A stretch of DNA of 64,000 nt from Tsukamurella conjunctivitidis (GCF_007858475.1 NZ_VIGX01000014.1:36041-100040); one strand, 5' to 3'. Shown: positions 25,593 through 34,996, counted from the first letter of the stretch. Notes: a model not told the origin generated them from the letters alone. Translations and numbers: made by a program.

Positions 25593-26357
25593 GTGTACCC
25601 CGCTACCTGGAAGAACGCGACGAAACGCCTCCGCCGCCGTGCCACGCTGCGGCGCTCGGTGGGGCTGCTGTCCGACTTCCGGTTCGAGCAGTCCGAGCCG
25701 GCCCGGTTCTACGGCTCACTCGCGCGCGACACCGTCGAGCTGACCGGTGACCTGTTCGGCGACCTCGACGGCGCACTCGTGCTCGACGTGGGTGGCGGCC
25801 CCGGCTACTTCGAGGACGCCTTCGCCGAGCACGGCGCCGTCTACGTCCCCGTCGAGCCCGATCCCTCCGAGGCGCACGCCGCCGGAATCACCGCGTCGCG
25901 AGGGCTGCGCGGTTCGGGCCTCGCGCTCCCCATCGCCGACGGTGCCGTCGACGTCTGCCTCTCGTCCAACGTCGCCGAGCACGTGCGCGACTGGGAGGCG
26001 ATGGGCGAGGAGATGCTGCGCGTCACCCGGCCCGGCGGCATGGTGATCCTCAGCTACACGCTCTGGTACGGCCCGTTCGGCGGCCACGAGATGGGGCAGA
26101 CGCACTACCTGGGTGGCGAGCGCGCGGCCCGCATGTACACCCGCAAGCACGGGCATCCGCCGAAGAACCTCTACGGCACGTCGCTGTTCAAGGTGCTCGC
26201 GTCCGACGGGTTGCGGTGGGCCCGCCGGGTCGACGGTGCCGACCTGGTCGCGGCCTTCCCGCGCTACCACCCGTCGTGGGCGTGGTGGATGGTCCGCGTC
26301 CCGGTCCTGCGCGAACTCCTCGTCTCGAACCTGGTCCTGGTCTTCCGGACGCACTGA
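25593..26357 (+). CDS. SAM-dependent class I methyltransferase (Rv0224c-like)
   Basis: A 254-residue methyltransferase. Motif I is VLDVGGGPGYF near 60, the acidic end of strand 2 is VPVEPD, and motif post-I/II is GAVDVCLSSNVAEHV near 120. The GTG start at 25593 keeps 25 bases to the divergent glycosyltransferase and leaves an N-terminus (RRRATLRRSVGLLSDFRFEQ) like that of Rv0224c. The substrate is unknown. Its conserved pairing with a glycosyltransferase suggests an envelope lipid or glycan. Confidence 0.82.
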   Translation: MYPATWKNATKRLRRRATLRRSVGLLSDFRFEQSEPARFYGSLARDTVELTGDLFGDLDGALVLDVGGGPGYFEDAFAEHGAVYVPVEPDPSEAHAAGITASRGLRGSGLALPIADGAVDVCLSSNVAEHVRDWEAMGEEMLRVTRPGGMVILSYTLWYGPFGGHEMGQTHYLGGERAARMYTRKHGHPPKNLYGTSLFKVLASDGLRWARRVDGADLVAAFPRYHPSWAWWMVRVPVLRELLVSNLVLVFRTH

Positions 26358-26370
26358 CCGGGACCGACGA

Positions 26371-26409
26371 CTCCGGCCCCCGCCGCGGGGTGCGCGGCGG
26401 GGGCCGGAG
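26371..26409. terminator. Bidirectional hairpin between methyltransferase and solenoid-protein genes
   Basis: CTCCGGCCCCCGCCGC (26371-26386) pairs perfectly with 26394-26409, giving a 16-bp stem with a 7-nt loop. It lies between the two convergent stop codons and probably ends both transcripts. Confidence 0.6.
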
Positions 26410-26422
26410 GCCGGGAACTCGG

Positions 26423-28549
26423 TCAGGCGGCGGCGGTGGAGTCCGCAGCGGCGTCCGCAGCGGACGCGGAATCGGTGTCCGCCGCGTCAGCGGCCGTCTC
26501 CGCCGGCTTCTCCGCGGGCGTCTCCGCCGCCTCCGCGGGCTCCTCAGCGGTGGTGGTGGACTCCGCACCGGCCTCGGGGACAGCGGTCTCGGGGGCCGCG
26601 GTCTGCTCGGCCGCGTCGGCGCCCTTCGTATCCGAGCCCTTCGTATCCGCGCCCTTCGTGCCCGCGCCCGTCGTCGTGCCGGCGACCGACGTCTCGCCGG
26701 CCTCGGCCTCGCCCGCGTCCTTGGCTGCGGCTCCGCCCCCGACCACCGGGACGGCGGTCTCGTCGACGGCATCGTCGACCTTGAGGTGACGGGGACCACC
26801 GGCCTCCTGCGCGGCCAGGTCCTTCTCGGACAGCACGCTGAAGGGCTTCGACGGGGTGTCGAGCGTCTTCGCCGCGGCGTCGAGCGACTTCGCGGCGTCC
26901 GTGCCGGCGAGGCCCTCGAGCCCCTTGGTGACCTTGCCGAAGAGGTCGGTCAGACCGCCGCCGCCGATGATCGACGTCGCGAGCGTGACCGGCAGCGAGA
27001 TCACGGTGGAGATCAGGGAGAACACGGGCTGCAGCAGGCTCAGGCCGAGGTTGACGGCGGGCGCCACGATGGTGTTGGTCACGAAGGAGATCGGGCCCGC
27101 GACGATGGGGCCGACGAACGGGATGTTCGCGATCAGGTTCGGGACGAGCTGCGCGCCGCCGGTGACCACGCCGCCGACGACGCCGGTCAGCAGCTCGGGA
27201 AGCTTGGCGATCCCGCCCGGCGTGCCGAGGCTCGCGACGACCAGCGAGACCACGCGGCCGATCAGCTGGCCGTCCATGATGCCGAGGAGCTTGTCGTCGG
27301 GGAGGCCGCCGACGATCTCCTTGAGCTTGTCGGTCGGGATGGAACCGACCAGCTTGATGAGCTTGTCGGACGGCAGGCCGGCGACGATCGGGCCGAGCTT
27401 CTCCACCGGGATTCCGTTCACCAGCTCGGTGAGGGTTTTGTCGTCGAGGCCCGAGACCACGGTGATGAGCTTGTCGGTCGGGATGCCCTTGACCAGCTGG
27501 GTGAGCTTGTCGGCCGGCAGCGCGCCGACGACGGGGGCGAGCTTCTCCACCGGGATGAGGCCGACGATCTCGCCGAGCTTCTTCTCATCGAAGCCCGACA
27601 CCACCGCGGCCAGCTTCTCGGTGGGGATGTAGCCCACCAGCTGCGAGAGCTTGTCCGTCGGGAGCGCCGCGACGGCCGGGCCGATCTTCGCGGGGTCGAC
27701 GGTGCCGATCACCTCGGTGAGCACGGACGTCGGCAGGCCCTCGACCAGCTTGGCGATGGTCGCCGGCGGCAGGGTCGCGACCACCGCGCCCAGTTTCTCC
27801 ACGGGGATCTGCCCGACGAGGGCCGCGAGCTTGTCGTCCGGCAGGCCCCCGACCACGGGCCCGAGGACGTCGGCGGGGATACCGCCGACCAGGTCCTTGA
27901 GCTTCTGCTGATCGAGGCCCGAGACGACGGTGACGAGCCGCTCGGTCGGCAGCGCGCCCACGATCTTGCCCAGGGTCGCGTCATCGAGGCTCTTGACCAC
28001 CTCGATCAGCTTGGCCTCGGGGATCGCCTTGACGACGGCGTTGAGCTTGTCCTGCGACAGGCCCGCGACGATGGTGTTGAGCTTGTTCTGGGGCAGGCCG
28101 TTGACGATCGCGGTGAGCTTCTTCTCGTCCATCAGGTTCATGATCGCGACGACCTTCTCCGGCGGCATCGCGTCGAGGATCTTCGCGGTCTTGGCCGGGT
28201 CCATGCGCGACATGATGTCGGCGACCTTGGCCGGGTTGGTGAGCGCCATCGCGTCGGCGAGCTTCTGCGAATCGGTGTCCTCGAGCATGCTGGCGATCGT
28301 CTGCGGCGACATCCAGTCGATGATGCTGGTCAGCTCGACGTCCACACGCAGCGGCGCGGCGGCGGCCGGCACGGCGAGGATCTGCGCGGGCTTCGGGACG
28401 GAGAAGTCCATGGCGGGCACGGTGGCGAGGGTCAGCGACCCCGCGACGACGGTGGCCGCCATCGCCTTCGTGACCACCCCCGTCCGGTTCCAGCTGAACG
28501 AGGCGCTCTCGCGCATGAGGGCGCTGTCGCGCAGGGCTGCTTCACGCAT
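26423..28549 (-). CDS. Secreted alpha-solenoid repeat protein (MgtE-N/FliG-like repeats)
   Basis: A 708-residue protein. An N-terminal hydrophobic segment (about 24-45) acts as signal peptide or anchor. From about residue 70 to 430 it is built of repeating 14-16-residue helices of the type LPTDKLxxLVGxIPTEKLxxVVSGLD, over twenty units. This resembles the helical hairpin repeat of the MgtE N-domain, and MDPAKTAKILDAMPPEK is closest. A hydrophobic region (about 430-560) follows, then an acidic Ala/Thr/Glu/Pro-rich tail with KGADTKGSDTKGAD repeats. AGGAGA precedes the ATG. Function is unknown; an extracellular or cell-surface scaffold is likely. Confidence 0.65.
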   Translation of the reverse strand: MREAALRDSALMRESASFSWNRTGVVTKAMAATVVAGSLTLATVPAMDFSVPKPAQILAVPAAAAPLRVDVELTSIIDWMSPQTIASMLEDTDSQKLADAMALTNPAKVADIMSRMDPAKTAKILDAMPPEKVVAIMNLMDEKKLTAIVNGLPQNKLNTIVAGLSQDKLNAVVKAIPEAKLIEVVKSLDDATLGKIVGALPTERLVTVVSGLDQQKLKDLVGGIPADVLGPVVGGLPDDKLAALVGQIPVEKLGAVVATLPPATIAKLVEGLPTSVLTEVIGTVDPAKIGPAVAALPTDKLSQLVGYIPTEKLAAVVSGFDEKKLGEIVGLIPVEKLAPVVGALPADKLTQLVKGIPTDKLITVVSGLDDKTLTELVNGIPVEKLGPIVAGLPSDKLIKLVGSIPTDKLKEIVGGLPDDKLLGIMDGQLIGRVVSLVVASLGTPGGIAKLPELLTGVVGGVVTGGAQLVPNLIANIPFVGPIVAGPISFVTNTIVAPAVNLGLSLLQPVFSLISTVISLPVTLATSIIGGGGLTDLFGKVTKGLEGLAGTDAAKSLDAAAKTLDTPSKPFSVLSEKDLAAQEAGGPRHLKVDDAVDETAVPVVGGGAAAKDAGEAEAGETSVAGTTTGAGTKGADTKGSDTKGADAAEQTAAPETAVPEAGAESTTTAEEPAEAAETPAEKPAETAADAADTDSASAADAAADSTAAA

Positions 28550-28931
28550 GGGTCTCTCCTGGTCTTCACGGGGGTGATCCGCGCCGGAGGGTAGGCGGCG
28601 ATCGGATGACTGAGAGCGTCCGTCGGATCGGAATAGGTGGGCGCGCTCTCGATCACCGCGAAGACTAATCAGGGGTGTGACTACCCAGCGGTAGCAATTC
28701 CTTTTCGAAATGCAACCGTTATAGGATCGTGATGTTAGTCACATTCATCACATTATCCCAGTTCAGAGCCCATTAGCGGAGTTGCACATCAGTCCTGAGT
28801 TTGCAATATCAGACACTCTCAGCGCGGCGACCGAGCGTCGACCCGTCCGCACTACCGAGTCCGGATGACGAAGTTAATGAACCGTCCCGAACCTGCGCCA
28901 CGGAAGGCGCAGTTCATGGATACACACGTTG
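28550..28931 (-). promoter_or_regulatory. AT-rich promoter region of the solenoid protein with a CRP-like site
   Basis: Between the sigma-factor stop and the solenoid-protein start there is no gene. The central part is AT-rich. CGTGA-TGTTAG-TCACA (28728-28743) matches the actinobacterial CRP consensus TGTGA-N6-TCACA with one mismatch. On the minus strand TATAAC (28723-28718) and GATAAT (28758-28753) are -10-like. Regulation by cAMP-CRP is inferred from this match only. Confidence 0.4.
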
Positions 28932-29804
28932 TCATCCGATGACTGTGCGCAACTTGTCCGGATTGCGCACGGTGTACACGCCCGTCACCGCGCCGCCGCC
29001 GACCTCGATGCAGGTGACCTGGTCGACCACGCCGTCGAAGGTCACGACCATCGCCGGCATGCCGTTGTAGACCGCGAACCGCATCCCGAGTTCGCCCATC
29101 GTGGCGCCCTTGCGGAACAGCCCCGCGACGAACCGGGCCACGCGGTCCGCCCCCTGCACGGGCCGCCGCGCCGCGGAGACCACCCCGCCGCCGTCGCCGA
29201 GGTACACGACGTCGGGGGCGAGCACGTCCATGAGCGCCTGCACGTCCCCCGTCGCCGCGGCCAGGACGAACCGCTCGGCGACGCCCTGCGCCTGCGCGGG
29301 AGCGGCGACGGCGCGCGGCCGGCGGGCCCGCACGTGCCCGCGGGCGCGGTGGGCGGTCTGCCGCACCGTCGCCTCGCCCTTGCCGACGGCCCGGGCGATC
29401 TCCGGGTACCCGAAGTCGAAGACCTCGCGCAGCACGAACACCGCCCGCTCCGTGGGCGTGAGCGATTCGAGGACGAGCAGCATCGCCGTGGTGACCGCCT
29501 CGCCGGTCAGGACGTGCTCGGCGGGACCGTCGCCCGACGGCGCCTCCAGCGGCTCCGGCAGCCACGGACCGACGTACTCCTCGCGCCGCCGCGACGCGGC
29601 CCGTAGCGCGTTGAGGGCCTGCCGGGTCACGATCCGCGCCAGGTACGCCCGCGGGTTCTCGACGGTGCCGAGATCCACGTCGCGCCACCGCAGATAGCTC
29701 TCCTGCAGCACGTCCTCGGCGTCGGCGACGCTGCCCAGGATCTCGTAGGCGACGGAGAACAGGAGCGGCCGGTGCTCGGTGAACAGGTCCTCGGTGCTCG
29801 TCAT
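28932..29804 (-). CDS. ECF41-type RNA polymerase sigma factor (SigJ-like, SnoaL C-terminal domain)
   Basis: A 290-residue ECF sigma factor. Region 2 (about 5-75) has LFTEHRPLLFSVAYEILGSVADAEDVLQ. Region 4 (about 115-165) has TPTERAVFVLREVFDFGYPEIA and GEATVRQTAHRAR. The C-terminal 110 residues form a SnoaL-like domain with the ECF41 marks LGDGGGVVSAA and NPDKL. In ECF41 factors this domain replaces a separate anti-sigma factor and tunes activity. The ATG overlaps the oxidoreductase stop (ATGA). ECF41 genes are typically linked to oxidoreductase or carboxymuconolactone-decarboxylase genes, as here. Confidence 0.9.
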   Translation of the reverse strand: MTSTEDLFTEHRPLLFSVAYEILGSVADAEDVLQESYLRWRDVDLGTVENPRAYLARIVTRQALNALRAASRRREEYVGPWLPEPLEAPSGDGPAEHVLTGEAVTTAMLLVLESLTPTERAVFVLREVFDFGYPEIARAVGKGEATVRQTAHRARGHVRARRPRAVAAPAQAQGVAERFVLAAATGDVQALMDVLAPDVVYLGDGGGVVSAARRPVQGADRVARFVAGLFRKGATMGELGMRFAVYNGMPAMVVTFDGVVDQVTCIEVGGGAVTGVYTVRNPDKLRTVIG

Positions 29805-30841
29805 CGGGGTGCCGGCAGCCAGGCGTAGCGGGCGGTCTTCGCGGCGCCCTTGGCCATCCGGCAGACCTGCTCCTTGACCAGCGCGGCCGAGCGGCCGCCG
29901 AACTGGATCCGGGTGGGGCTGTCGTCACGGCGCGCGGCCTGGATGACGGCGCTCCGCCGGCCGATCGACACGTTCTGCCCGGTGTAGCCCATCGAGTAGG
30001 CCTTCATCGGTTCGCCCGCCAGCTCGCGCGCGAGGTTGTCGGCGCCGTGCGCGCCCTGCGGCAGCGCGGTCTGGCAGCTCAGCCGCTGGCCGGGGACGGA
30101 CGCACCGTCGCCCACCGCGACGATCCGCGGGTCACTCGTGCTGCGCAGGTACTCGTCGACCAGCACGCGGCCGGCGTCGTCCACGGCGAGCCCGCTGCGC
30201 GCCGCCAGGTCGCTCACCTGCGTCGCGACGGCCCAGAGGACGAGGCCGGCACCGTCGTCCTCGGTGTAGCGGCCGCGCTCGACGACGACGCCCAGCCGGT
30301 CGAGGTCGCGCCGCACCCGCGCCCGTGCGCCGGGCCCGAGCGACGCCCCGACCTCGCCCTCGCTGATCAGCCGCACTCGCAGGGCCGGACGGGATTCCGC
30401 CACCTCGGCCGCGGTCTCGATCCCCGTCAGGCCGCCACCCACGACGGTGACGGCCGCCCCGTCGGGCAGGTCGGCGAGCGCCTGCCGCGCCAGTTCCGCG
30501 GTCTCGATCGCGCCCACCACGTAGGTGCCCGACGGTGCCGTCGGCGCCCCGCCGGCGGCGTAGATCGCGCGGTCGAACGGGAGCGAGGTGCCGTCGGCGA
30601 GCAGCAGTGTCCCGTCGCCGATCTTGTCGACCGCGCCGACGACGAGCCGGATCCGCGGGTCGAGCATGTCGGTCAGCGGCGTCAGGGCGGTGCCGCTGCC
30701 CGCGATGTGCTCGTGCAGCCGCACCCGCTCGACGAAGTCGGCGCGCGGGTTCACCACCGTCACCTCCGCGTCCGCCTTCTTCACCAGCCGGTTCGCGGCG
30801 ATGGTGCCCGCATAGCCCGCGCCGATCACGACGACCTTCAT
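29801..30841 (-). CDS. FAD-dependent oxidoreductase, NADH dehydrogenase type II-like (ECF41 partner)
   Basis: A 346-residue pyridine-nucleotide-disulphide oxidoreductase-type flavoprotein. The FAD motif KVVVIGAGYAGTIAANRL opens the protein, the NAD(P)H motif VVGGGLTGIETAAEVAE is near 150, and the second FAD contact is IVAVGDGAS near 260. It lacks a redox-active CxxxxC, as in NDH-2 and AIF-like enzymes, and has no obvious membrane anchor. GAGGAGG sits 5 bases before the ATG. It is the first gene of a two-gene operon with the sigma factor and probably its main regulatory target. Confidence 0.82.
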   Translation of the reverse strand: MKVVVIGAGYAGTIAANRLVKKADAEVTVVNPRADFVERVRLHEHIAGSGTALTPLTDMLDPRIRLVVGAVDKIGDGTLLLADGTSLPFDRAIYAAGGAPTAPSGTYVVGAIETAELARQALADLPDGAAVTVVGGGLTGIETAAEVAESRPALRVRLISEGEVGASLGPGARARVRRDLDRLGVVVERGRYTEDDGAGLVLWAVATQVSDLAARSGLAVDDAGRVLVDEYLRSTSDPRIVAVGDGASVPGQRLSCQTALPQGAHGADNLARELAGEPMKAYSMGYTGQNVSIGRRSAVIQAARRDDSPTRIQFGGRSAALVKEQVCRMAKGAAKTARYAWLPAPR

Positions 30842-30881
30842 GATTGCCTCCTCATGCGATGAACTGATCTTCCGCACATGG

Positions 30882-30908
30882 GACACCGGCCGCGACCGAT
30901 CTGTGACA
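30882..30908 (-). promoter_or_regulatory. Candidate ECF41-dependent promoter of the oxidoreductase-sigma operon
   Basis: On the minus strand TGTCACA (30908-30902) is followed after 16 bases by TGTC (30885-30882). ECF41 promoters are known to have TGTCACA and CGTC at this spacing, so there is one mismatch in the -10. It lies about 40 bases upstream of the oxidoreductase start and fits autoregulation. Confidence 0.55.
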
Positions 30909-31003
30909 GCTACCGACGAGCGATTCCCGAAAATCGGGTTCACCGGGGCACCGCGGCAGGATTCGGGCGCGGTGGCTCATGGAACCCGACTTTCGGAACC
31001 CGC

Positions 31004-33577
31004 TCACCCCTCCGCGATGGCCGCGAGCGGGGGCGTGCGGGCGGCGCGGATGGCGGGCAGGATCGCCGCGCCCACGCCGACGAAGGCCGACGCGACCAGC
31101 ATCACGATCACCGTGGACCAGGGCACCACGACGGAGCCCAGCCCCTCGTCGCGCAGCGCGTGCACCAGGGACACGCCGAGCAGCACGCCGAGCACGAGCC
31201 CGAGCGCGGCGCCGAAGACCGCGATGAGCATCGACTCCAGGTAGATGGAGCGCCGCACCTGGGAGCGGATCAGGCCGATCGCGCGCAGCATGCCGATCTC
31301 GCGGCGCCGCTCCACCACCGACAGCGCGAGCGTGTTGACGATGCCGAGGATCGCGATCACCACGGCGAGGCCGAGCAGCCCGTAGAGCACGCCCATCATC
31401 GCCGTGATCGCCTGCCCCGCCTGGTCCTTGAGGTCGTCCTGATCGTCGACGTTGACCACGAGCAGCGGCTTCACCGCTTCCCGCAGGCGCTCCTTGAGGT
31501 CACTGACCGACGTGCCGTCCGCGGCGTTGATGAACACCGACTGCGGTGTGACGAGCGGAGCGGAGGCGCCGCTCGCGGGCGGGTACAGCACGTTCATATC
31601 GGCGGCCGTGATCACGGGCCCGGACAGGGAACCGCCCGTGGCGGAGTAGATCCCGGTCACGGTGAGCCTGGTCCTCGCGGCGCCGACGGCGGAGGCCGGC
31701 TCGACGGTCGAGCCCACGTCCCAGCCGCGCTCCCGCGCGGTGCGGTCGTCGACGAGCAGCCCACCGGGCTTGACCGTCAGGTCCCCCGAGGTGCGGGTGA
31801 GGTTGAAGGCGGTCGTCACGTCACCGTCGATCCCGAGCGCGTTCACGCGATCGCTCCCGAGCCGCACCGGCACGCCGTACAGGATGGTCTTGGCCCCGAT
31901 GCCCGGCACGTCCTTGATCGCGGTGAGCGCGGCGGGCGGCATGCCCAACGACGGGGCCTGCAGCATCAGGTCGGAGCGGATGCCCTGGTCGACCTGTGCG
32001 TCGATCGACTTCTGCATCGAGGCGCCGAGCGTGCCGATCACCCCGACCAGCGCGACGCCGATGACCAGCGCGAAGGCGGTGGCCGTGGTGCGCTGCGGAT
32101 TCCGCATCACGTTGGTGCGACCCAGCCGACCCGCGGGGCCGAAGGGCGCGGCGATGATCTTGCCGACGCCACCGAGCAGGGGCGCCACCAGCGCCGGCCC
32201 GCCGATCACGATGGCGAGGATCAGGCCGAAGCCGGCGACGCCGACCTCGATCGCGGCCGTGGAGCCGACCTCGGTGGTCGCCACGAACAGCAGCGCCAGC
32301 GAGCAGAGCAGGAGCGCCGCGCCGACGGCGCCGCGCACGAGCAACGACTGCGGGGAGCCGCCGTCCTGCGCGCGCATGGCGGCAACGGGCGGGACGCGCG
32401 AGGCCCGCACCGCGGGGATCAGGGCGGAGATCACCGTGACGACCGTGCCCACCACCATCACCGTCACCACCACGGACGGGCTCACGGCGAGGCCGCCGTC
32501 GGGGAAGCCGACTCCGGCGGCGGTGACGCCGGCGCGGAGCAGCACCGCGAGGCCGACACCGACCGCGAGGCCGAGCGCGCTGCCGACCACGCCCACGACG
32601 AGGGCCTCCAACACGACCGAGTTGCGCACCTGCTCGCGCCCCGCGCCGATGGCGCGCAGCAGCGCCAGCTCGGACAGGCGCTGCGCGACGAGCATCGAGA
32701 AGGTGTTGTAGATGATGAAGACGCCGACCAGCAAGCCGATCAAGCCGAACGCGACGAGGAAGTAGTTGAGGAAGCTCAGCCCCTGGTTGATCGTGTCCTC
32801 GAACTCCTGCCGCACCTGGGCGCCGGTCTGCACGTTCAGGTCGGGCAGGCGCTCGGCGAGCGCGTCGCGCAGTTGCTCGGGCGAGGTGCCCTGCGCGGCG
32901 CCGACCTCGATGTAGGGCGCCGTGGCTCCGTCGCCGAAGAGCTTGCGCGCCTCGTCCTTCGCGAACAGCGCGCCGAGGTAGCCGCCGGAATCGGTGGAGA
33001 TCGTGTACAGCCCCACGATGGTCACGTCGATCGGTCCGGGGGAATGCGGTGCGACGACGGTGGTCCTCGCGCCCACCGGCAGCTTCAGCCGCTCGGACGC
33101 GGATTCGTTGAGCACCATCTCGTTCGGGGCCGACGGTGCCCGGCCGGAAGTGATCTTCAGGCCGTCGGGATCGAGGTTCTCCCCCGGCGGCAGGTAGGCG
33201 CCGCCCACCTGGGGTGCACCCGTGGGCGAGACCACCTCGCCGTCGCCGTCGCGCAGGGCGATGGTGCCGGTCACCGCGGGGACCACGACGCGCACGCCCG
33301 GCACCGTCTTCACCTGGTCCACGACGGACAGCGGCACGCCCGGGCCCGACGGCCCGAATCCGCCCTGCCCCTGGGCGTTCTCTGGTGAGATCCGCGCGTC
33401 GACGCCGACGGCGATCTTGTCGGAGATCCCGTCGAAGGCCTTCGAGAGCGTGCCGGTGAAGACCATCGACCCCGCGATGAACGATGTGCCGAGCAGCACC
33501 GAGAGCACCGTCAGCACGAGGCGCCCCTTGTGGGCCAAGAGATTCCGCAGCGCCACCCGGCGCATCGGGTTCGCCAT
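31004..33577 (-). CDS. ABC transporter permease, FtsX/MacB family
   Basis: An 857-residue permease with two FtsX units. The first helix (about 18-40) is followed by a large extracytoplasmic domain (about 45-260), three helices (about 265-385), then a second set with its own helix (near 480-510), a second extracytoplasmic domain (about 530-720) and three final helices. Typical sequences are ALRNLLAHKGRLVLTVLSVLLGTSF at the start, and ALLRAIGAGREQVRNSVVLEAL and GMLRAIGLIRSQVRRSIYLES. The ATG overlaps the ATPase stop (TGATG). This class moves lipids, peptides or lipoproteins, or transmits force. The substrate is not known. Confidence 0.88.
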   Translation of the reverse strand: MANPMRRVALRNLLAHKGRLVLTVLSVLLGTSFIAGSMVFTGTLSKAFDGISDKIAVGVDARISPENAQGQGGFGPSGPGVPLSVVDQVKTVPGVRVVVPAVTGTIALRDGDGEVVSPTGAPQVGGAYLPPGENLDPDGLKITSGRAPSAPNEMVLNESASERLKLPVGARTTVVAPHSPGPIDVTIVGLYTISTDSGGYLGALFAKDEARKLFGDGATAPYIEVGAAQGTSPEQLRDALAERLPDLNVQTGAQVRQEFEDTINQGLSFLNYFLVAFGLIGLLVGVFIIYNTFSMLVAQRLSELALLRAIGAGREQVRNSVVLEALVVGVVGSALGLAVGVGLAVLLRAGVTAAGVGFPDGGLAVSPSVVVTVMVVGTVVTVISALIPAVRASRVPPVAAMRAQDGGSPQSLLVRGAVGAALLLCSLALLFVATTEVGSTAAIEVGVAGFGLILAIVIGGPALVAPLLGGVGKIIAAPFGPAGRLGRTNVMRNPQRTTATAFALVIGVALVGVIGTLGASMQKSIDAQVDQGIRSDLMLQAPSLGMPPAALTAIKDVPGIGAKTILYGVPVRLGSDRVNALGIDGDVTTAFNLTRTSGDLTVKPGGLLVDDRTARERGWDVGSTVEPASAVGAARTRLTVTGIYSATGGSLSGPVITAADMNVLYPPASGASAPLVTPQSVFINAADGTSVSDLKERLREAVKPLLVVNVDDQDDLKDQAGQAITAMMGVLYGLLGLAVVIAILGIVNTLALSVVERRREIGMLRAIGLIRSQVRRSIYLESMLIAVFGAALGLVLGVLLGVSLVHALRDEGLGSVVVPWSTVIVMLVASAFVGVGAAILPAIRAARTPPLAAIAEG

Positions 33578-34356
33578 CAGCGGGCGACGAGCTCGTCGAG
33601 GTGGATCATCTTCTCCAGCACCCGCTCCGCGGTCGGGCGCCGCATCTCGTCCACGATGCGGCCGTCGGCGAGGAAGACCACGCGGTCGGCGTAGGACGCG
33701 GCGCGCGGATCGTGCGTCACGATGACCACGGTCTGCCGGAAGTCGTCGACCGCGGCGCGCAGGATGGACAGCACCTCGGCACCGGAGCGCGAATCCAGGT
33801 TGCCCGTGGGCTCGTCGCCGAAGATGATCTCCGGCCGCCCGACCAGGGCCCGGGCGCAGGCGACCCGCTGCTGCTGGCCGCCCGAGAGCTCGGTGGGGCG
33901 GTGACCGAGGCGGGGGCGCAACCCCAGCCGGTCGATCACCGTGTCGAGCCACTGCTGATCGGGTGTGCGGCCCGCGATGTCCAGCGGCAGCGTGATGTTC
34001 TCGATCGCCGTGAGCGTGGGCACCAGGTTGAAGCTCTGGAAGACGAAGCCGATCCGGTCGCGCCGCAGCTGGGTGATCTGCTTGTCGTTGAGGGAGGTCA
34101 GCTCCGTTCCGCCCACCTGCACCGAGCCGCCCGAGGCCGCGTCGAGGCCGGCGAGGCAGTGCATGAGCGTCGACTTGCCCGACCCCGACGGCCCCATGAT
34201 GGCGGTGAACTCCCCCGCCCGGAAGTCGACGGAGACGCCCGCGAGCGCGTGCACCGTGTTGTCGCCCTCGCCGTAGACCTTGGTGACGCCGACGGCCCGT
34301 GCGGCCACGGTCTCGGGCGTGGGCAGCGTCGCCTGCGCGAACGGAGTCTGTGACAT
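33577..34356 (-). CDS. ABC transporter ATPase, MacB/LolD family
   Basis: A 259-residue ATPase with Walker [10 protein letters not shown] near 55, Q-loop [14 protein letters not shown], signature LSGGQQQR, Walker [14 protein letters not shown] and switch His in VTHDP. GNLDS after the Walker B glutamate is characteristic of the MacB/LolD group. It forms a dimeric motor with the FtsX-type permease encoded immediately downstream. About 20 residues before the fold are variable. Confidence 0.92.
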   Translation of the reverse strand: MSQTPFAQATLPTPETVAARAVGVTKVYGEGDNTVHALAGVSVDFRAGEFTAIMGPSGSGKSTLMHCLAGLDAASGGSVQVGGTELTSLNDKQITQLRRDRIGFVFQSFNLVPTLTAIENITLPLDIAGRTPDQQWLDTVIDRLGLRPRLGHRPTELSGGQQQRVACARALVGRPEIIFGDEPTGNLDSRSGAEVLSILRAAVDDFRQTVVIVTHDPRAASYADRVVFLADGRIVDEMRRPTAERVLEKMIHLDELVAR

Positions 34357-34461
34357 GTCACCGAGAATGCCAGAATCTCGTCACCTGCGGCATCAGGGCG
34401 ATCCCCCAGGACCAACCGGACACGTCGGGTACGGCTCGCCGGGATCCGTCATGATGGACCG

Positions 34462-34944
34462 ATGCGCCTCGAACCTCGGATCCTCACGCAGCTCTCCGGA
34501 GTGCTCGACCTGCGCGACGGCAAGTTCTTCGGCAGTTGCTTCGGGCACCGCGTGCCCGATGACCTGCTGGCCGCCGTCACCGTGCACGGCGCCGCGACCA
34601 ACCGCGCCACCGCGGGCTTCGCGTCCCCGTCGCGGGCGCAGGCCTCGATGCCCGTGGAGCTCGAGCACTGGGACGCCGTGCCGCCCGAGGAGGGCGAGTG
34701 GGACACCGTGCTGCGCACCCAGCTGTGCGTCGACACGTCGGGCTCGGTCGAGTGGTTCTCCCCCACCGCGGACGGCCCCGGCGAGGTGCTCGAATTCCCG
34801 ATGGCCCGCGGCTACTACGAGGTCGAGGCCGCCGCGCGGCACGGCGGCGAGGGCGACGACCACTGGCGGCTGCGGTTCTGGTCGTCGCCGGAGTACGGCC
34901 CCGACCTGGCCGAGATCCGCGAGATCGCCGAACTCGCCCGCTGA
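34462..34944 (+). CDS. Conserved hypothetical protein
   Basis: A 160-residue soluble protein with no signal or membrane segment. It has alternating hydrophobic pattern and ends in a WRLRFWSSPEYGPDLAEIREIAEL stretch. No family was recognised. It lies upstream of eccA in the same direction with 52 bases between. TAGCCT at 34961-34966 could be a -10 for eccA, so the two may be transcribed separately. Confidence 0.6.
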   Translation: MRLEPRILTQLSGVLDLRDGKFFGSCFGHRVPDDLLAAVTVHGAATNRATAGFASPSRAQASMPVELEHWDAVPPEEGEWDTVLRTQLCVDTSGSVEWFSPTADGPGEVLEFPMARGYYEVEAAARHGGEGDDHWRLRFWSSPEYGPDLAEIREIAELAR

Positions 34945-34996
34945 TCGCGCCCCGTCCCGCTAGCCTGAGCGCAACATCGGGGTCTGGGGGGACCAC

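Noticed and set aside
26216-28594. A plus-strand frame of almost 800 codons opposite the solenoid protein
   Set aside because: Its Arg/Asp/Gly-rich repeats mirror the minus-strand repeats. The minus strand has the signal segment, ribosome site and regular helices.
30878-33388. A plus-strand frame of about 836 codons opposite the ABC permease
   Set aside because: It is His/Arg/Gly/Asp-rich with no domain. The FtsX permease on the minus strand is unmistakable.
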